DNA of 64,000 nucleotides, from contig OZ005690.1 in NCBI GenBank assembly GCA_963930775.1, positions 13,232,411 through 13,296,410 on the forward strand, read 5' to 3'. The translations under genes and the position numbers were made by a program. The DNA is from Cliona cf. orientalis. Taxonomy: Eukaryota > Porifera > Demospongiae > Clionaida > Clionaidae. Positions 20,666 through 31,297 of the stretch are shown here, one piece after another. The notes beneath the pieces were generated by a model that did not search any database, had not been told where the DNA came from, and worked only from the letters and a program-made list of their open reading frames with translations. Each line of letters begins with the position of its first letter. The stretch's first letter is position 1.

Positions 20666-21018
20666 GTCTCATGCCTAGACCCCACCCCAAAAAAAGGGAG
20701 AGGGATCTGGACCATTTCCTTGGTTTGGCCAGCTCGGTCAGTGCGTGCCGACACTGCAGTAGAGAAACAAACCTTGGATCTGATTGATCATGGGTGCGGC
20801 TGCAAATTTATATAGCAGCAAGAGTAAATAACATTTACTCTTGATAGCAGGCAATGGCACTCACTGTGCATTACTGCAGCAGTTGGTGAGTCATATGACT
20901 ATGCTAAAGCTGCAATCTCATTCAGGGAGCGCTCATATTTCTTTCCCTGGCCCAAGGATTGTGTCCAAATTCACCAGACCCCTTTTCCCTCCTCGAGAGT
21001 GGGGTCTGGGAACGAGAC
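20666..21018. mobile_element. MITE with GTCTC...GAGAC ends
   Basis: GTCTCATGCCTAGACCCCA at the left pairs with TGGGGTCTGGGAACGAGAC at the right, bounded by TA (20664-20665, 21019-20). A solo relic of a similar end is at about 50724-50770. Confidence 0.7.
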
Positions 21019-21232
21019 TAAGCCATCTATAAAATTTTGGGAGTAGTCTAATTGACATATGCCCTTACTGGTATATATCTGGTATCCTTGTCAAGAGACT
21101 AAGGTGCTATCAAGGCTTAAGGTCATGATGCTATGCACGAGGGGAGCACTGCCCATGACAGAAACTAATCATAGTGTTTAACATTCTCTCCTCATGTCCG
21201 TATTGATAGCAGCCAAATTGTGCTAGACCACC

Positions 21233-22048
21233 ATGATCAAGATCAGACAGATTATTCAAAGGACTTTATTAATCAATTTGGGATGCAAACAATTGCGGAC
21301 CAATATTATTACCCCGCGCGCATGCGCAAGGGGTAAAGTAATCGGTTGTGTCATCGTTGTTGTTGTCGTCGTTAGCACAAAAATCGCCATATCTCGAGAT
21401 ATAGGCATCTAAGTAACTCGTAAGCACAATGAATCAATCAAATTCGGCGAAAAGCTGGCTTTAGTGTGCGTCAAATCGAGGGATACGATCCACGAGCGTC
21501 ACAAATAGTGCCTTTTTGTTGGCCACGTCTATCGACAGTGCCTACTCAATGCATATGCATACCAATTGTGCTTTGCACATGCGCACAACTGTTAAGTGTG
21601 TGAGTGGTAAAGGTCATCAATGTAAGTCTAAAATAATGCTCATGATATCTATAGTGACTGACCTATGGAACCAATCATAATGTAAGATAGCTATACTACT
21701 ATTGTTACAACAAATATAGAATCTGATAGAAATTCATATCTTCCTAGTCTGGGCTAGGTCTGGGTGTCGAGAGCGCTTTTTCAAGTGTCACCGGAACCCC
21801 CAGTACAATCATCTATTATCTATGGCAGCATTTCCATTACTTCTCTGAAGTTCACAAACTTACAGCCATGTACTGAAAGTAAATCTATAGTCTAAGATTG
21901 CGCAATGTGCGCGCGGGGTATGTGCTCTACAGAGCTCTAGTTCAATGATTGAATAATATTGGTCCTTGTTAGCTTTGGCATTCTGCAATTGCTTGCATCC
22001 CAAATTGACTAATAAAGTCCTTTGAATAATCTGTCTGATCTTGATCAT
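21233..22048. mobile_element. Foldback element with about 75-bp arms
   Basis: ATGATCAAGATCAGACAGAT at 21234 is repeated inverted, ending at about 22048. The arms continue through TTCAAAGGACTTTATTA and TGGGATGCAA. The interior has ACCCCGCGCGCATGCGCAA, also mirrored. No coding. The Gypsy element is inserted immediately after its right end. Confidence 0.78.
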
Positions 22049-22051
22049 TAG

Positions 22052-22353
22052 TGTAAGGTTTGTTAGTTCCTATAGCGACCGAGCTGCACGCTTAGTTAGG
22101 TGGCGATCTCAGCATAAGAATATTATTATTGAGACTCAAGATATGGCAATGCCAGATAGATACATACATACAGTACATACATATGAGAAACACAAAACAA
22201 AGAGTCCGTATGCGCAAGGGCGCTAAAGACAATGGGGCCGGTTGCGCTAAGGCGCAATGCCCTACAGAAATCAAGGACAGGAAATAATAGTTAATACATG
22301 CATGATACAATAATCATTAATAACCTGATACAAGGAAGTAAATAATTATTACA
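22052..22353 (-). repeat. 3' LTR of the Gypsy element
   Basis: It is 302 bp. It matches the other LTR except for a 2-bp difference (CAGCATAAGAA here, CAGCATATAAGAA there). On the element's strand it begins TGTAATAATT and ends CCTTACA. Confidence 0.93.
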
Positions 22354-22407
22354 ATTCCTCCCTCTTAAATGAACACAAATCATTAAAACAAAACTTAACT
22401 GTTCAGT

Positions 22408-25400
22408 TCAATAAGTACGGTAATCACCATACCTCGTAGGAGGTTGTCTAGATCGACTAGAACGTCGTATCTCAGGAGGTGCAGATTGCTCCTGTTCAGG
22501 TTCAGTGTTGTGAGCACCATTAGCAGTCAAGTCCAGATTCGGTTCTGGCTCAGGATCAGGAGATAGTGTTTCACTTTCAGGCAGAGTATCTCTATCCCCT
22601 GTCTCTGCACTCGGAACAGTCTCAGTAGGCGAAACTACAGTTGGATACTCAACTGGATCACACTCTTCTGGTCCATTACTCGCATTACTCTCAGTACGAG
22701 CAGTTTCAGCTGGCCTTACTCGAGTCATCAACTGATCCGTGTGTTTCCTAACTCTCCGGCCATCTGTCAATAACACAGTGTACAAGGTGGATCCCTGCTT
22801 CTCCACTATTTCTCCAGGTAACCACATTTGACCAGGACTGTAGTTCCTTGCATACACTAGATCTCCAACATTAAATTCTCTCGACTTTGTTCGAACATCG
22901 TGCCCCTTGGCTTGTCGAAGTTGAGCATCACGTGCTTTCTTGCTCATATCGGGATGTAAATGATCGAATTGTGTTCGCAGACGACGACCAAACATGAGTT
23001 CAGCGGGAGAGATGCCTGTACTACTTTGAGGCGTCATTCTGTACTTAAAAAGAAAGCGAGCCAACTTAGTGTCAATTGAGCCATCTTTTAGCTTCTTCAT
23101 TCCCTCCTTGAACGACTGAACCACTCGCTCTGCGAGGCCATTTGAGGCGGGGTGATATGGAGGGGTTCGGACATGTCTCACTCCGTTGCGCTTCAGAAAT
23201 TCTGAAAATTCCTCGGACGTGAAGTTGGCTGCGTTATCTGAAATAATCACCTCAGGCAGGCCTAGTGTCGCAAACGTGGTTCTGAGTAAACCGATAGTAG
23301 CAGTAGATGAGCTAGAGACTGTCTTGTGGACCTCCATCCACTTCGAATGGGCGTCAATGATCACCAGAAACATCTTCCCCATGAATGGCCCAGCGTAATC
23401 TATGTGCACCCTTGACCACGGCTTGTTGGGCCAGGACCACGCATGCATCGGTGCTGCTGGTGGGGATTTCCTATTGACTTGACATGTCTCACAAGACTTA
23501 ATACACTTTTCAAGCTCCTCATCGATACCTGGCCACCAGACATAACCCCTAGCAAGCCCTTTCATGCGGCTGATACCTGGGTGAGCTTCGTGAAGCATTT
23601 TCAAAACTCTGGGTCTCCCTTTTTGAGGCACAATTACCCTACTCCCCCACAATATACACCCATCTTCTATACTTAGCTCATACCTCCTCCTTGAAAATGG
23701 TTTGAGCTCTTCTTCCTCACTCGGGGTGGAGTCTGGCCATCCTGAAAGAATCCATCTCTTAACTTTCGACAACAACGGATCCTGATCGGTCCACGTTCGG
23801 ATCTGTGCACTTGACACCGGCGAAGAGTCAAGGTACTCCATTAAGTGCACGACTTCGGGAGGTCTCGGTGGTTCCTTCTTTGATCCTGGTGCAGGGAGCC
23901 GACTCAATGCATCCGCATTCGAGTTTTCTTTGCCAGGTTTGTACTGAATCGTGTAGCTATAGGCACTCAAGATCAATGCCCAGCGTTGGATCCTGCCCGA
24001 TGCGAGAGTAGGAATAGCTCGAGTCTCCTTAAAGATGTGTGTTAGGGGCTTGTGGTCGGTTTTCAACACAAACTGTCGACCGTAGAGGTACGAATGGTAC
24101 TTTTTGACTCCGAAAACGATCGCGAGAGCCTCCTTGTCCAACTGTGAGTACTTCAGCTCAGTAGCTGTCAGTGTACGAGATGCAAATCCCACAGGTCTTT
24201 CCTCTCCATTTGGCATCTTGTGGGATAACACCGCTCCCAACCCATACGGAGACGCATCACAAGATAGAATGAGAGGTAGACTGGGGTCGAAATGAACCAG
24301 TACGCGAGACGATTGTAGCAACTTTTTTACTGCCTGGAAGGCTTCCTCTTCGTTGGCACCCCATAACCACTTCTTTTTCTTTTGCAGCAATGCATACAAG
24401 GGTGAGAGTGTGTTTGCAAGGTCTGGGAGAAACTTTCCGTAATAATTTACGAGTCCCAGGAAGGATCTCAACTCTGAAACATCTCGAGGAGCAGGAGCCT
24501 TCACAATCCCTGCAACCTTGGAATCTGATGTGCGTAGGCCTTCAGCGTTGATCACGTGGCCTAGATAGTCCACTGCTGAGAGTAGGTAAGCACACTTCTT
24601 TTTCTTTAGTCGCATCCCCGCTTCTGCTAGTCGGCGGAGAACTTCATCGAGATGCTCCAGGTGCTCTTCATCGGTACGACCCGAGATTAGAATGTCGTCT
24701 ATATAGACGCAGACACCTTGGATGCCTTGGAGCAGGTTTTCCATCGTCCTCTGGAAAATTGAGGGGGCTGACGCCACTCCGAACGGTAACCGATTGTAAC
24801 GGAATAATCCTTTATGGGTGCTGATTGTGACGTACTGTCGAGACTCGTCGTCCAACTCGATTTGCTGATAAGCATGGGAAAGGTCAAGCGTAGTAAATCG
24901 CTTGCCTCCTGCCAACGAGGCAAACAGATCGTCGATGAGCGGAAGAGGATACTTGTCAAGCTTGGCCACCCTGTTAACGGTAACTTTATAATCACCGCAG
25001 ATTCTGACACTTCCGTCGCTCTTGATGACGGGGACAATCGGAGCCGCCCACTCCGAAAACTGCACGGGCTCTATGATGCCTTGTGCTTGGAGCCGATCCA
25101 ACTCTGTCTCAATTTTCTCCCTTAGCGCCAGGGGAACTGATCTCGCTTTGTGGTACAAGGGCGTGGCCTTCGGATCAACGTGAATTTTCGCCTTGAGCCC
25201 TTTTACTGTCCCCAAGTCGTCCTTGAAGACATCGGGATACTTGTCGAGTACCGTCTGTAACGTGCGACCAGTCCTGACGGAGAATATTTGCTGCCAGTCC
25301 AATCGTAGCTTGGCTAGCCAGTTTCGGCCAAGTAGACATGGTCCCGTACCCTTCGTCACGATCAAAGGTAGGGTAGCAACCTGCTGATTGTGCTCCACTG

Positions 25401-26574
25401 TCACTTCTGTGGAACCAAGAACTCCAATAGCTTCTCCTGTGTAAGTGAACAATTTTGCTTTGGACGGCTGGAGTGTAACAGAGGTGCTCCCTCGGAACTG
25501 CTGAAACTTCTCCTCGCTCATTATGGAGACTGACGCTCCCGTATCAATTTCCATTTCCATATCGACACTGTTCAATTTCACGGTTACGAGCAGTGGCTTT
25601 GTCGAACCACTACTGACTCGATACAAGTTGTACTCGTCGTCGTTATCATCATCATTGTCGTCCGAGTTATCTGTGATGTGGTGGGCCTGTTCACGTTTAG
25701 GCTCGCTCCTCGCTGCAACTCTCTTTTTCTTTCTGCAAACGGCAGCTAAATGGCCCTTTTTCTTGCAGAAGTGGCACTCGTAATCCTTAAATTTACAGCG
25801 AGCTGCTGGGTGCTTTCCACCACACCTGTGGCATTCGGTTTTGCCACGGCCATCGGTTCGAGGTGCGTTCTTTGTCACTCGATTGACAGGAGTCGGTTTC
25901 TCCTCGGTCTCAGGGGGTCGTGTTTCCCCCGAACGTGTTTCCTCCCTGTGTTCTTGGAGTCGCTTCGCATCCTTGCGGGCTGCTTCTGCCGCTATAGCCA
26001 TGTCGAATGCTTGCTTGTAGGTGAGTTTAGATTCTTGGAGGAAACGGTGCTGAACTTTCTTGTCGAGCACTCCACACACTAGACGATCGCGTAAAAAGTC
26101 GTCCAGAAACGTACCGAACTCACAATGCTCCGTAATCTTTCGAAGAGCCGCTACAAATTCGGCTACGGACTCCCCTTCCTTTTGAACTCTCGTATTGAAT
26201 TCAAAGCGTTTGATAATCACCGACGGTTTGGGGTTGTAGTGAGCAGTGACCTTCTCAACAATCTGTTCAAACGTGAGGTCTTTGGGTACTCCAGGTAGTG
26301 CCAGGGTTTTGATCAAACGATAGGTAGACGCTCCTGCTGCATTGAGCAAAATTGCTCTCTTTTTAGCGACATCAAGTATGTCGTTCGCGATGAAATAATG
26401 TTCCAGTCGCTCTGCATAGTCGATCCACTCCTCTTTACCGTTGAAGGGAGCTACGACCCCGATGACTCCTGCTACCCGAACGGTGGGCGCAGTAGCCGCG
26501 GTAGCTGCAGCAGTAGAGCTAGGGTCCCCAGTGCCACTCCCGGCACCCGTACCGTCGCCACTTTCATCTGCCAT
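22408..26574 (-). CDS. Gag-Pol polyprotein, Ty3/Gypsy
   Basis: This is a single uninterrupted frame of 1388 codons from the ATG at 26574; an upstream TTG within the primer-binding region is less likely to be the start. Residues are numbered from 5 codons upstream. Order: gag with two CCHC-type knuckles (from about 253, CHRCGGKHPAARC, and about 272, CHFCKKKGHLAAVC); aspartic protease DTGAS (349-353); reverse transcriptase (about 490-670) with YIDDIL at 629-634; RNase H with DAS near 777; integrase with an HHCC finger (H1000, H1003, C1033, C1036) and D1064, D1118, E1154; then an acidic, Pro/Glu-rich tail. Gag and pol are fused in one frame without a shift site. There is no envelope gene. It carries out reverse transcription and integration of the element. 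Confidence 0.96.
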   Translation of the reverse strand: MADESGDGTGAGSGTGDPSSTAAATAATAPTVRVAGVIGVVAPFNGKEEWIDYAERLEHYFIANDILDVAKKRAILLNAAGASTYRLIKTLALPGVPKDLTFEQIVEKVTAHYNPKPSVIIKRFEFNTRVQKEGESVAEFVAALRKITEHCEFGTFLDDFLRDRLVCGVLDKKVQHRFLQESKLTYKQAFDMAIAAEAARKDAKRLQEHREETRSGETRPPETEEKPTPVNRVTKNAPRTDGRGKTECHRCGGKHPAARCKFKDYECHFCKKKGHLAAVCRKKKRVAARSEPKREQAHHITDNSDDNDDDNDDEYNLYRVSSGSTKPLLVTVKLNSVDMEMEIDTGASVSIMSEEKFQQFRGSTSVTLQPSKAKLFTYTGEAIGVLGSTEVTVEHNQQVATLPLIVTKGTGPCLLGRNWLAKLRLDWQQIFSVRTGRTLQTVLDKYPDVFKDDLGTVKGLKAKIHVDPKATPLYHKARSVPLALREKIETELDRLQAQGIIEPVQFSEWAAPIVPVIKSDGSVRICGDYKVTVNRVAKLDKYPLPLIDDLFASLAGGKRFTTLDLSHAYQQIELDDESRQYVTISTHKGLFRYNRLPFGVASAPSIFQRTMENLLQGIQGVCVYIDDILISGRTDEEHLEHLDEVLRRLAEAGMRLKKKKCAYLLSAVDYLGHVINAEGLRTSDSKVAGIVKAPAPRDVSELRSFLGLVNYYGKFLPDLANTLSPLYALLQKKKKWLWGANEEEAFQAVKKLLQSSRVLVHFDPSLPLILSCDASPYGLGAVLSHKMPNGEERPVGFASRTLTATELKYSQLDKEALAIVFGVKKYHSYLYGRQFVLKTDHKPLTHIFKETRAIPTLASGRIQRWALILSAYSYTIQYKPGKENSNADALSRLPAPGSKKEPPRPPEVVHLMEYLDSSPVSSAQIRTWTDQDPLLSKVKRWILSGWPDSTPSEEEELKPFSRRRYELSIEDGCILWGSRVIVPQKGRPRVLKMLHEAHPGISRMKGLARGYVWWPGIDEELEKCIKSCETCQVNRKSPPAAPMHAWSWPNKPWSRVHIDYAGPFMGKMFLVIIDAHSKWMEVHKTVSSSSTATIGLLRTTFATLGLPEVIISDNAANFTSEEFSEFLKRNGVRHVRTPPYHPASNGLAERVVQSFKEGMKKLKDGSIDTKLARFLFKYRMTPQSSTGISPAELMFGRRLRTQFDHLHPDMSKKARDAQLRQAKGHDVRTKSREFNVGDLVYARNYSPGQMWLPGEIVEKQGSTLYTVLLTDGRRVRKHTDQLMTRVRPAETARTESNASNGPEECDPVEYPTVVSPTETVPSAETGDRDTLPESETLSPDPEPEPNLDLTANGAHNTEPEQEQSAPPEIRRSSRSRQPPTRYGDYRTY

Positions 26575-26590
26575 GATCCTCGTCGCCAAT

Positions 26591-26894
26591 TGTAAGGTTT
26601 GTTAGTTCCTATAGCGACCGAGCTGCACGCTTAGTTAGGTGGCGATCTCAGCATATAAGAATATTATTATTGAGACTCAAGATATGGCAATGCCAGATAG
26701 ATACATACATACAGTACATACATATGAGAAACACAAAACAAAGAGTCCGTATGCGCAAGGGCGCTAAAGACAATGGGGCCGGTTGCGCTAAGGCGCAATG
26801 CCCTACAGAAATCAAGGACAGGAAATAATAGTTAATACATGCATGATACAATAATCATTAATAACCTGATACAAGGAAGTAAATAATTATTACA
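26591..26894 (-). repeat. 5' LTR of the Gypsy element
   Basis: It is 304 bp and presumably contains the promoter and polyadenylation signals for the element. It is followed on the minus strand directly by the tRNA-primer site (TTGGCGACGAGGATC). I did not assign the primer tRNA. Confidence 0.93.
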
Positions 26895-26899
26895 ATTAG

Positions 26900-27578
26900 G
26901 ATGGTGATACTGAGGGAAGAACAGATTGAGCTACGAACAGGCAATTTAGTTTACAAAATACTTTCATTGAAATTACATTATAATATTGTTTAGGCATAGC
27001 TCCATATAATTTTTATACAGATGCATTGGTGAGTATTTTGACGTGCTATACCCCAGTATTGTAGACCAGTATAGGTGCCACAACTTGTTTGTCAAATTAA
27101 ACTTCGCTTCTTTATGCCAACGATTTGATCTGTTTGTCAGCATGTTGTGTATAGTTACAATTATACTTTATTATTTCTGTGAAACATGGTTTTGTTTGTA
27201 TGAAAATTTTATGAAAAGGAAAGTGTATTGCACTAGAGCACATCTAACAAGTCAATTATAATATAATATAATATTATTATGGCAGGCACAACCTTATATT
27301 GGCCCGGCCTGAAGATCGTGTATACCAACGCAAGAACCTAGTTGAGACTGTAATATTCATGTTAATCTATATTGGAGAATAATTATTGTTACCTAGGTAA
27401 CATTTAAAGAGAATAATACTATATTATATAGTCAATGACTCTTGTCCTAATAATACTATGATAATACATATGTGCCACCCATATTAAGTTTTATCGAATT
27501 CCCTTGTACTGATCATGACCTTGGACTATGGAGGTTGTTAGTGAATGCATGTGTTTCCTAGTATATGAACCCTTGACC
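26900..27578. other. Non-coding stretch, no gene seen
   Basis: AT-rich, with TAATATAATATAATATTATT runs near 27257-27282. No supported exon. Confidence 0.4.
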
Positions 27579-28116
27579 ATCTCCCCAGTAGCTGCATAGT
27601 GTAATGGTGCATGTGGTAAAAAGTCGTCAATAGAATGCGTACTCATCGATCGATGCTCGCCCCAGAAATCATGGAGATGGCCTCTAAGATCGACTCTCAA
27701 TCTTGATAGCGACAAGTTTCGATGCTTCAATCACAGAGACGAACTCGACAGCACAGTATTCCTTCCGAACTTCAGGTTGGTCACGCTGCTGCAGTCGCGC
27801 GCGGGCCAGTCCCTTGTGACAGTGATGCGTGCTATATATAGCGCAAGGCTAGCTTTATTTATCCACGGCATTACATAAGCCAAGAAAACACGTAAAGTTC
27901 AACCAACAGTACTTCTCAGAGAAAGTAGCGCTCAGCTTGTCGCTGGATACATGCGTAAGATACTCTACATATTTACTGATTTTCAAGTCCCAGAAAGGCT
28001 CCAACGAGGCCCTAGATTTTTTTCATAATTACCTCATAGGTTGCATCATAATTTCATCATAGATTACACTACAATTACCTCATAACCACAGAAAAGTAAA
28101 TTGCTACTGGGGAGAT
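27579..28116. mobile_element. Family A MITE, copy 2
   Basis: Same ends and interior order as copy 1 (10635-11176), followed at the same 18-bp distance by a family B element. Confidence 0.8.
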
Positions 28117-28134
28117 AATGAAAAACTTAGACAC

Positions 28135-28549
28135 TACGTCCAGAGTCCCTTACGAATACGCCGCCATAAATTCGAACTAGGACATATTGACAAACTGCGC
28201 ATGCTCCGTATACGCGTACACTATTGGGGCGCGCGGCTTGAGCCGGTTGACCTTCACCTGCCATGTGCTTGACTGAATAGGGAAATCCCCCTGCCCTGAA
28301 AGCGAGCTCGCTAGAGAAAGCAAACTGAGAGAAACGCCATAATGATATCATCGGATAGTCCACGATCTCTTCTACGCTAGGTTCGAATTCCCAACAACCT
28401 ATCATGCGCGCTAAACATTTGAAGCAGTCTTCACCCAATTTCATCATAGGTTTCATCCTCATTTCATCATAGGTTTCATGATTACTCATCATAATTACCT
28501 CATCGCGAGGCCGAATCGATTTGTTGATTGCATTGGGACTCTGGACGTA
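28135..28549. mobile_element. Family B MITE, copy 2
   Basis: The ends are TACGTCCAGAGTCCC and the complement GGGACTCTGGACGTA. The interior is shared with copy 1 and copy 3. Confidence 0.78.
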
Positions 28550-28566
28550 ATGAAAAACTTAGAGAC

Positions 28567-28902
28567 TATGTCCAGAGACCCTCATGAATAGGCCGCAATA
28601 TCGGGGCGTGCGGCTTGAGCCGGTTGACCTTCACCTGCCATGTGCTCGACTGAATAGGGAAATCCCCCTGCCCTGAAAGAGAGCTCGCTAGAGAAAGCGA
28701 ACTGAGAGAAACACCATAATAGTATCATCGGATAGTCCACGATCTCTATACGCTAGGTTCGAATTCTGGGTCCCAACAACCTTTCATGCACGCTAAACAT
28801 TTTGAAACAGTTTCACAGCAATTACCTCATAGGTTTCATCATTTCATCATAATTACCTCATCGCGAGGCCGAATCGATTTGTTGATTGGGACTCTGGACG
28901 TA
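28567..28902. mobile_element. Family B MITE, copy 3, in tandem with copy 2
   Basis: The ends are TATGTCCAGAGACCC and GGGACTCTGGACGTA. It lies 17 bp after copy 2 in the same orientation and is shorter by about 80 bp. Confidence 0.75.
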
Positions 28903-29219
28903 ATATAGTGTGCTACACACCCGGCCTTAAATGAATAATAATAATATTAGTAGTGAATCACCTTCCATGTCTACAACACAAAGTCCCATTCCAATTCATC
29001 AGAATCTTGCAATTGAAATCTCTTAAGTCCTTTTGTGTACATGCACATTAATTGCTACACTATGGATACATACACCACCACATCCAGCTCTGCACCCTGA
29101 GGCTCATGACATCCCTACAATTTATTTCAAATTTCAACAACTTTTAAAGATGTACATGTACAGTGTATAATAATAATAATACATAAGTAGAACAGTTATT
29201 ATAATTGTCAAAATTTCTA
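28903..29219. other. Intergenic, 3' flank of the TRAF-like gene
   Basis: AT-rich sequence with TAATAATAATAAT runs. No gene seen. Confidence 0.4.
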
Positions 29220-30083
29220 TTAATAAAGGTCTATTTTTTTGACGTAAAATTTAATGCAGTTGTTCTTCAGGTATTTTGGCTGTAGTTCAGCATGTGACAG
29301 AAATTGGCCAGTTCCCCATCCATTATTAATACGCTCTTTGGTTGTAACTCTCTCACAACGCCAGCCTGTTTTTCTGGAATGAAATGTTTTGATCACATGA
29401 TCTCTATCTTCCTCCTGATTCACCAGCTCGATAGTGACATTTCCTTGGAATGGCCACTTGAGTTGGTCATCGAATTTTCCTTGCATCAGACACACAAACA
29501 CTGAAAGGTGTGTACCTCGGCCAGAAGCACTACCATTGGCATGGACTTGCAGGCACATATTGTAGCCGTTATGATGGGTGTAGAAATCTGGCGAATACCA
29601 GGTATCATTGTCTCTCTTGTACTCCTCAAAGTTATTCATAGTAAACCGTGCTCCATCACCTCCAACATGACCCTTTACTCCACTAGCCATAGCATGAGCT
29701 CTTCCGGCATGATCGTTTACATCTTTCCGATGTATATATTCAGCACAGCCCAAGGGGCATTTGATGAGCGTGTAAGGGCACCCTTCAAGAGCTAATGGGT
29801 CCGAGTTGAGGTGAGTGTCAAGTTCCCTCAGCTCTCCTGTCCACTCACAGCCTTTGCTCTTGTTCGTACAGTCGACTCGAGAGTTATACAGTACCCGTTG
29901 CAATCGTTTATCGTGAAAGAAGTAGAAATCTCTTTCCCTACACACTGGGCAGGGCTCGTTGGCAGCTTTGACTCGATTAATACACTCCTTACAGAAGTTC
30001 ACCCCACAGCAGGTGACTTGGTAGGGCTCTCTGAGAACTTGCAGACAGATGGGACACGTATGATCTGCAGTAGCCATAATCAC
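29220..30083 (-). CDS. TRAF-like protein: RING, TRAF zinc finger, MATH
   Basis: This is one exon of 287 residues. Residues 10-48 form a RING finger (CPIC at 10-13, CC at 25-26, FCKEC at 30-34, CPVC at 45-48). Residues about 72-130 carry TRAF-type zinc-finger cysteines and histidines (CTNKSKGC, CPLGC, HAGRAH). Residues about 145-285 look like a MATH/TRAF-C domain (TWYSPDFYTHHNGY, GTHLSVFVCLMQGKFDDQLKWPF, ending in CIKFYVKKIDLY). Such proteins act in the cytoplasm as E3 ligases and adaptors downstream of receptors. It is shorter than vertebrate TRAFs and has no coiled coil. Start: the first of two close Met codons (M1 and M3). No neighbouring exon is needed. Confidence 0.88.
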   Translation of the reverse strand: MIMATADHTCPICLQVLREPYQVTCCGVNFCKECINRVKAANEPCPVCRERDFYFFHDKRLQRVLYNSRVDCTNKSKGCEWTGELRELDTHLNSDPLALEGCPYTLIKCPLGCAEYIHRKDVNDHAGRAHAMASGVKGHVGGDGARFTMNNFEEYKRDNDTWYSPDFYTHHNGYNMCLQVHANGSASGRGTHLSVFVCLMQGKFDDQLKWPFQGNVTIELVNQEEDRDHVIKTFHSRKTGWRCERVTTKERINNGWGTGQFLSHAELQPKYLKNNCIKFYVKKIDLY

Positions 30084-30200
30084 ATCTCACATGCACATGA
30101 TCTCAACCCGTGTGTGGCACGTGGGCCATGGGCAACCAATAATAATATTATAATATTATTGCCATACCATAGTAGAATGACAATACTGTACTGGGAAACA

Positions 30201-30869
30201 TGTGACCGTCCACGAGAAAACCATGCATAATGCACTGAAAAAAATTGAGTTAAGGCCACCATTACCAACTACAACCTTTGAACTATTGCTCCAGCAAATT
30301 TGAAGTCTCTAGCCCGTGTAGTCATGGAGATATGAGCAAAAATATACCTGGATCGCCCGTATACTCGAGTTTTGCAAAAAAATGCAATGAACATTGCTAC
30401 GTACGTTGCACGCAGAAGTCCGTATACTCGCCGTTTATGGTAAATACGTGGTCCCGCCCACAAAGTCAATGAACTAGCTGGCTGCCAAAATGCTCGAACA
30501 AGAGCAGCAGCCAACGTTTCGATGGAAAAGAACAAGAAGACAAGCGTGTCTAAAGATCATTAGTACAAAAATTCGAAGAAAGAAGTGACTGGAGAGTTTT
30601 TTCTGTGCAGCTGCCGTGCTTGCCTACCTGCAACTATGGCAACGGCTCCGTATCATGGATGGCCAATGTTAGCTACACGGCCGACTTCTTCGAGCCATAA
30701 CTCAGTAAGTATAGCGTTCTAGAAGCTACGAAGCAGATTTTTGTGCAGAGGAATGATTCCTCTATCGATCTATACAAAAAAGTGAAAATCGATAGTTATC
30801 ACCATAGATGGCCTGTATCTCAGATTGATATCCAGCGCATTATGCATTGTTTTCTCGTGGACGGTCACA
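30201..30869. mobile_element. MITE, TIR TGTGACCGTCCACGAGAAAA
   Basis: The left end TGTGACCGTCCACGAGAAAA and the right end (its complement up to 30869) pair over about 33 bp. The first 8 bases match the end of the element at 2252-2926. It lies about 120 bp upstream of the TRAF-like gene start. No transposase. Confidence 0.72.
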
Positions 30870-30916
30870 TATCACGAGTTCATTGCCACGTATTGTTATG
30901 AGAGTAAAACATGAGC

Positions 30917-31297
30917 CACGGTTTATTCCAGGGGGGGGGGGGGGGGGGGGGGCTTATGCCCCCCCTGGAAACTTGTTTGCCCCCCCCCCCTAGAAATTTA
31001 GAAATTACTAGAGAGAAAGAGAGAGAGAGAGAGAGAGATGTAGCTGAATAATATAACAAAATGGTAGCTAAAACGTTGTCATCATCATCATATTATATGC
31101 TCTCAGAAGCAATCTCAGGGGTTGTAAAATTAAAAATTTTTCTGGGGGAGTATGCCCCCAGACCCCCTTAGATGGGCATGCTTACGCACGCACTGTGCTG
31201 ATTCTTTACACTTGCCCCCGCTAATATTTGGACACTAAGCATTTGCCCCCCCCCCCCCCCCCCCCCCCCCCCGGAGCAAAATCCTGAAATAAACCCT
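30917..31297. mobile_element. MITE of the CAGGGTTKCATWCAGG family with poly-G/poly-C ends
   Basis: CACGGTTTATTCCAGG at 30917 and its complement CCTGAAATAAACCCTG ending at 31297 are inverted repeats. Immediately inside are G x22 (30931-30952) and C x27 (31246-31272). An AGAG microsatellite lies at about 31011-31038. Confidence 0.72.

Larger units (their letters stand above)
22052..26894 (-). mobile_element. Complete Ty3/Gypsy LTR retrotransposon
   Basis: The element reads on the minus strand: 5' LTR (26591-26894), primer-binding site starting TGGCGACGAGG, one gag-pol frame, a purine-rich tract AAGAGGGAGGAAT and 3' LTR (22052-22353). ATTAG is duplicated at 22047-22051 and 26895-26899. The LTRs start TG and end CA and appear to differ only by a 2-bp insertion, so the insertion is young. 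All coding motifs are intact; the element may still be active. Confidence 0.95.
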
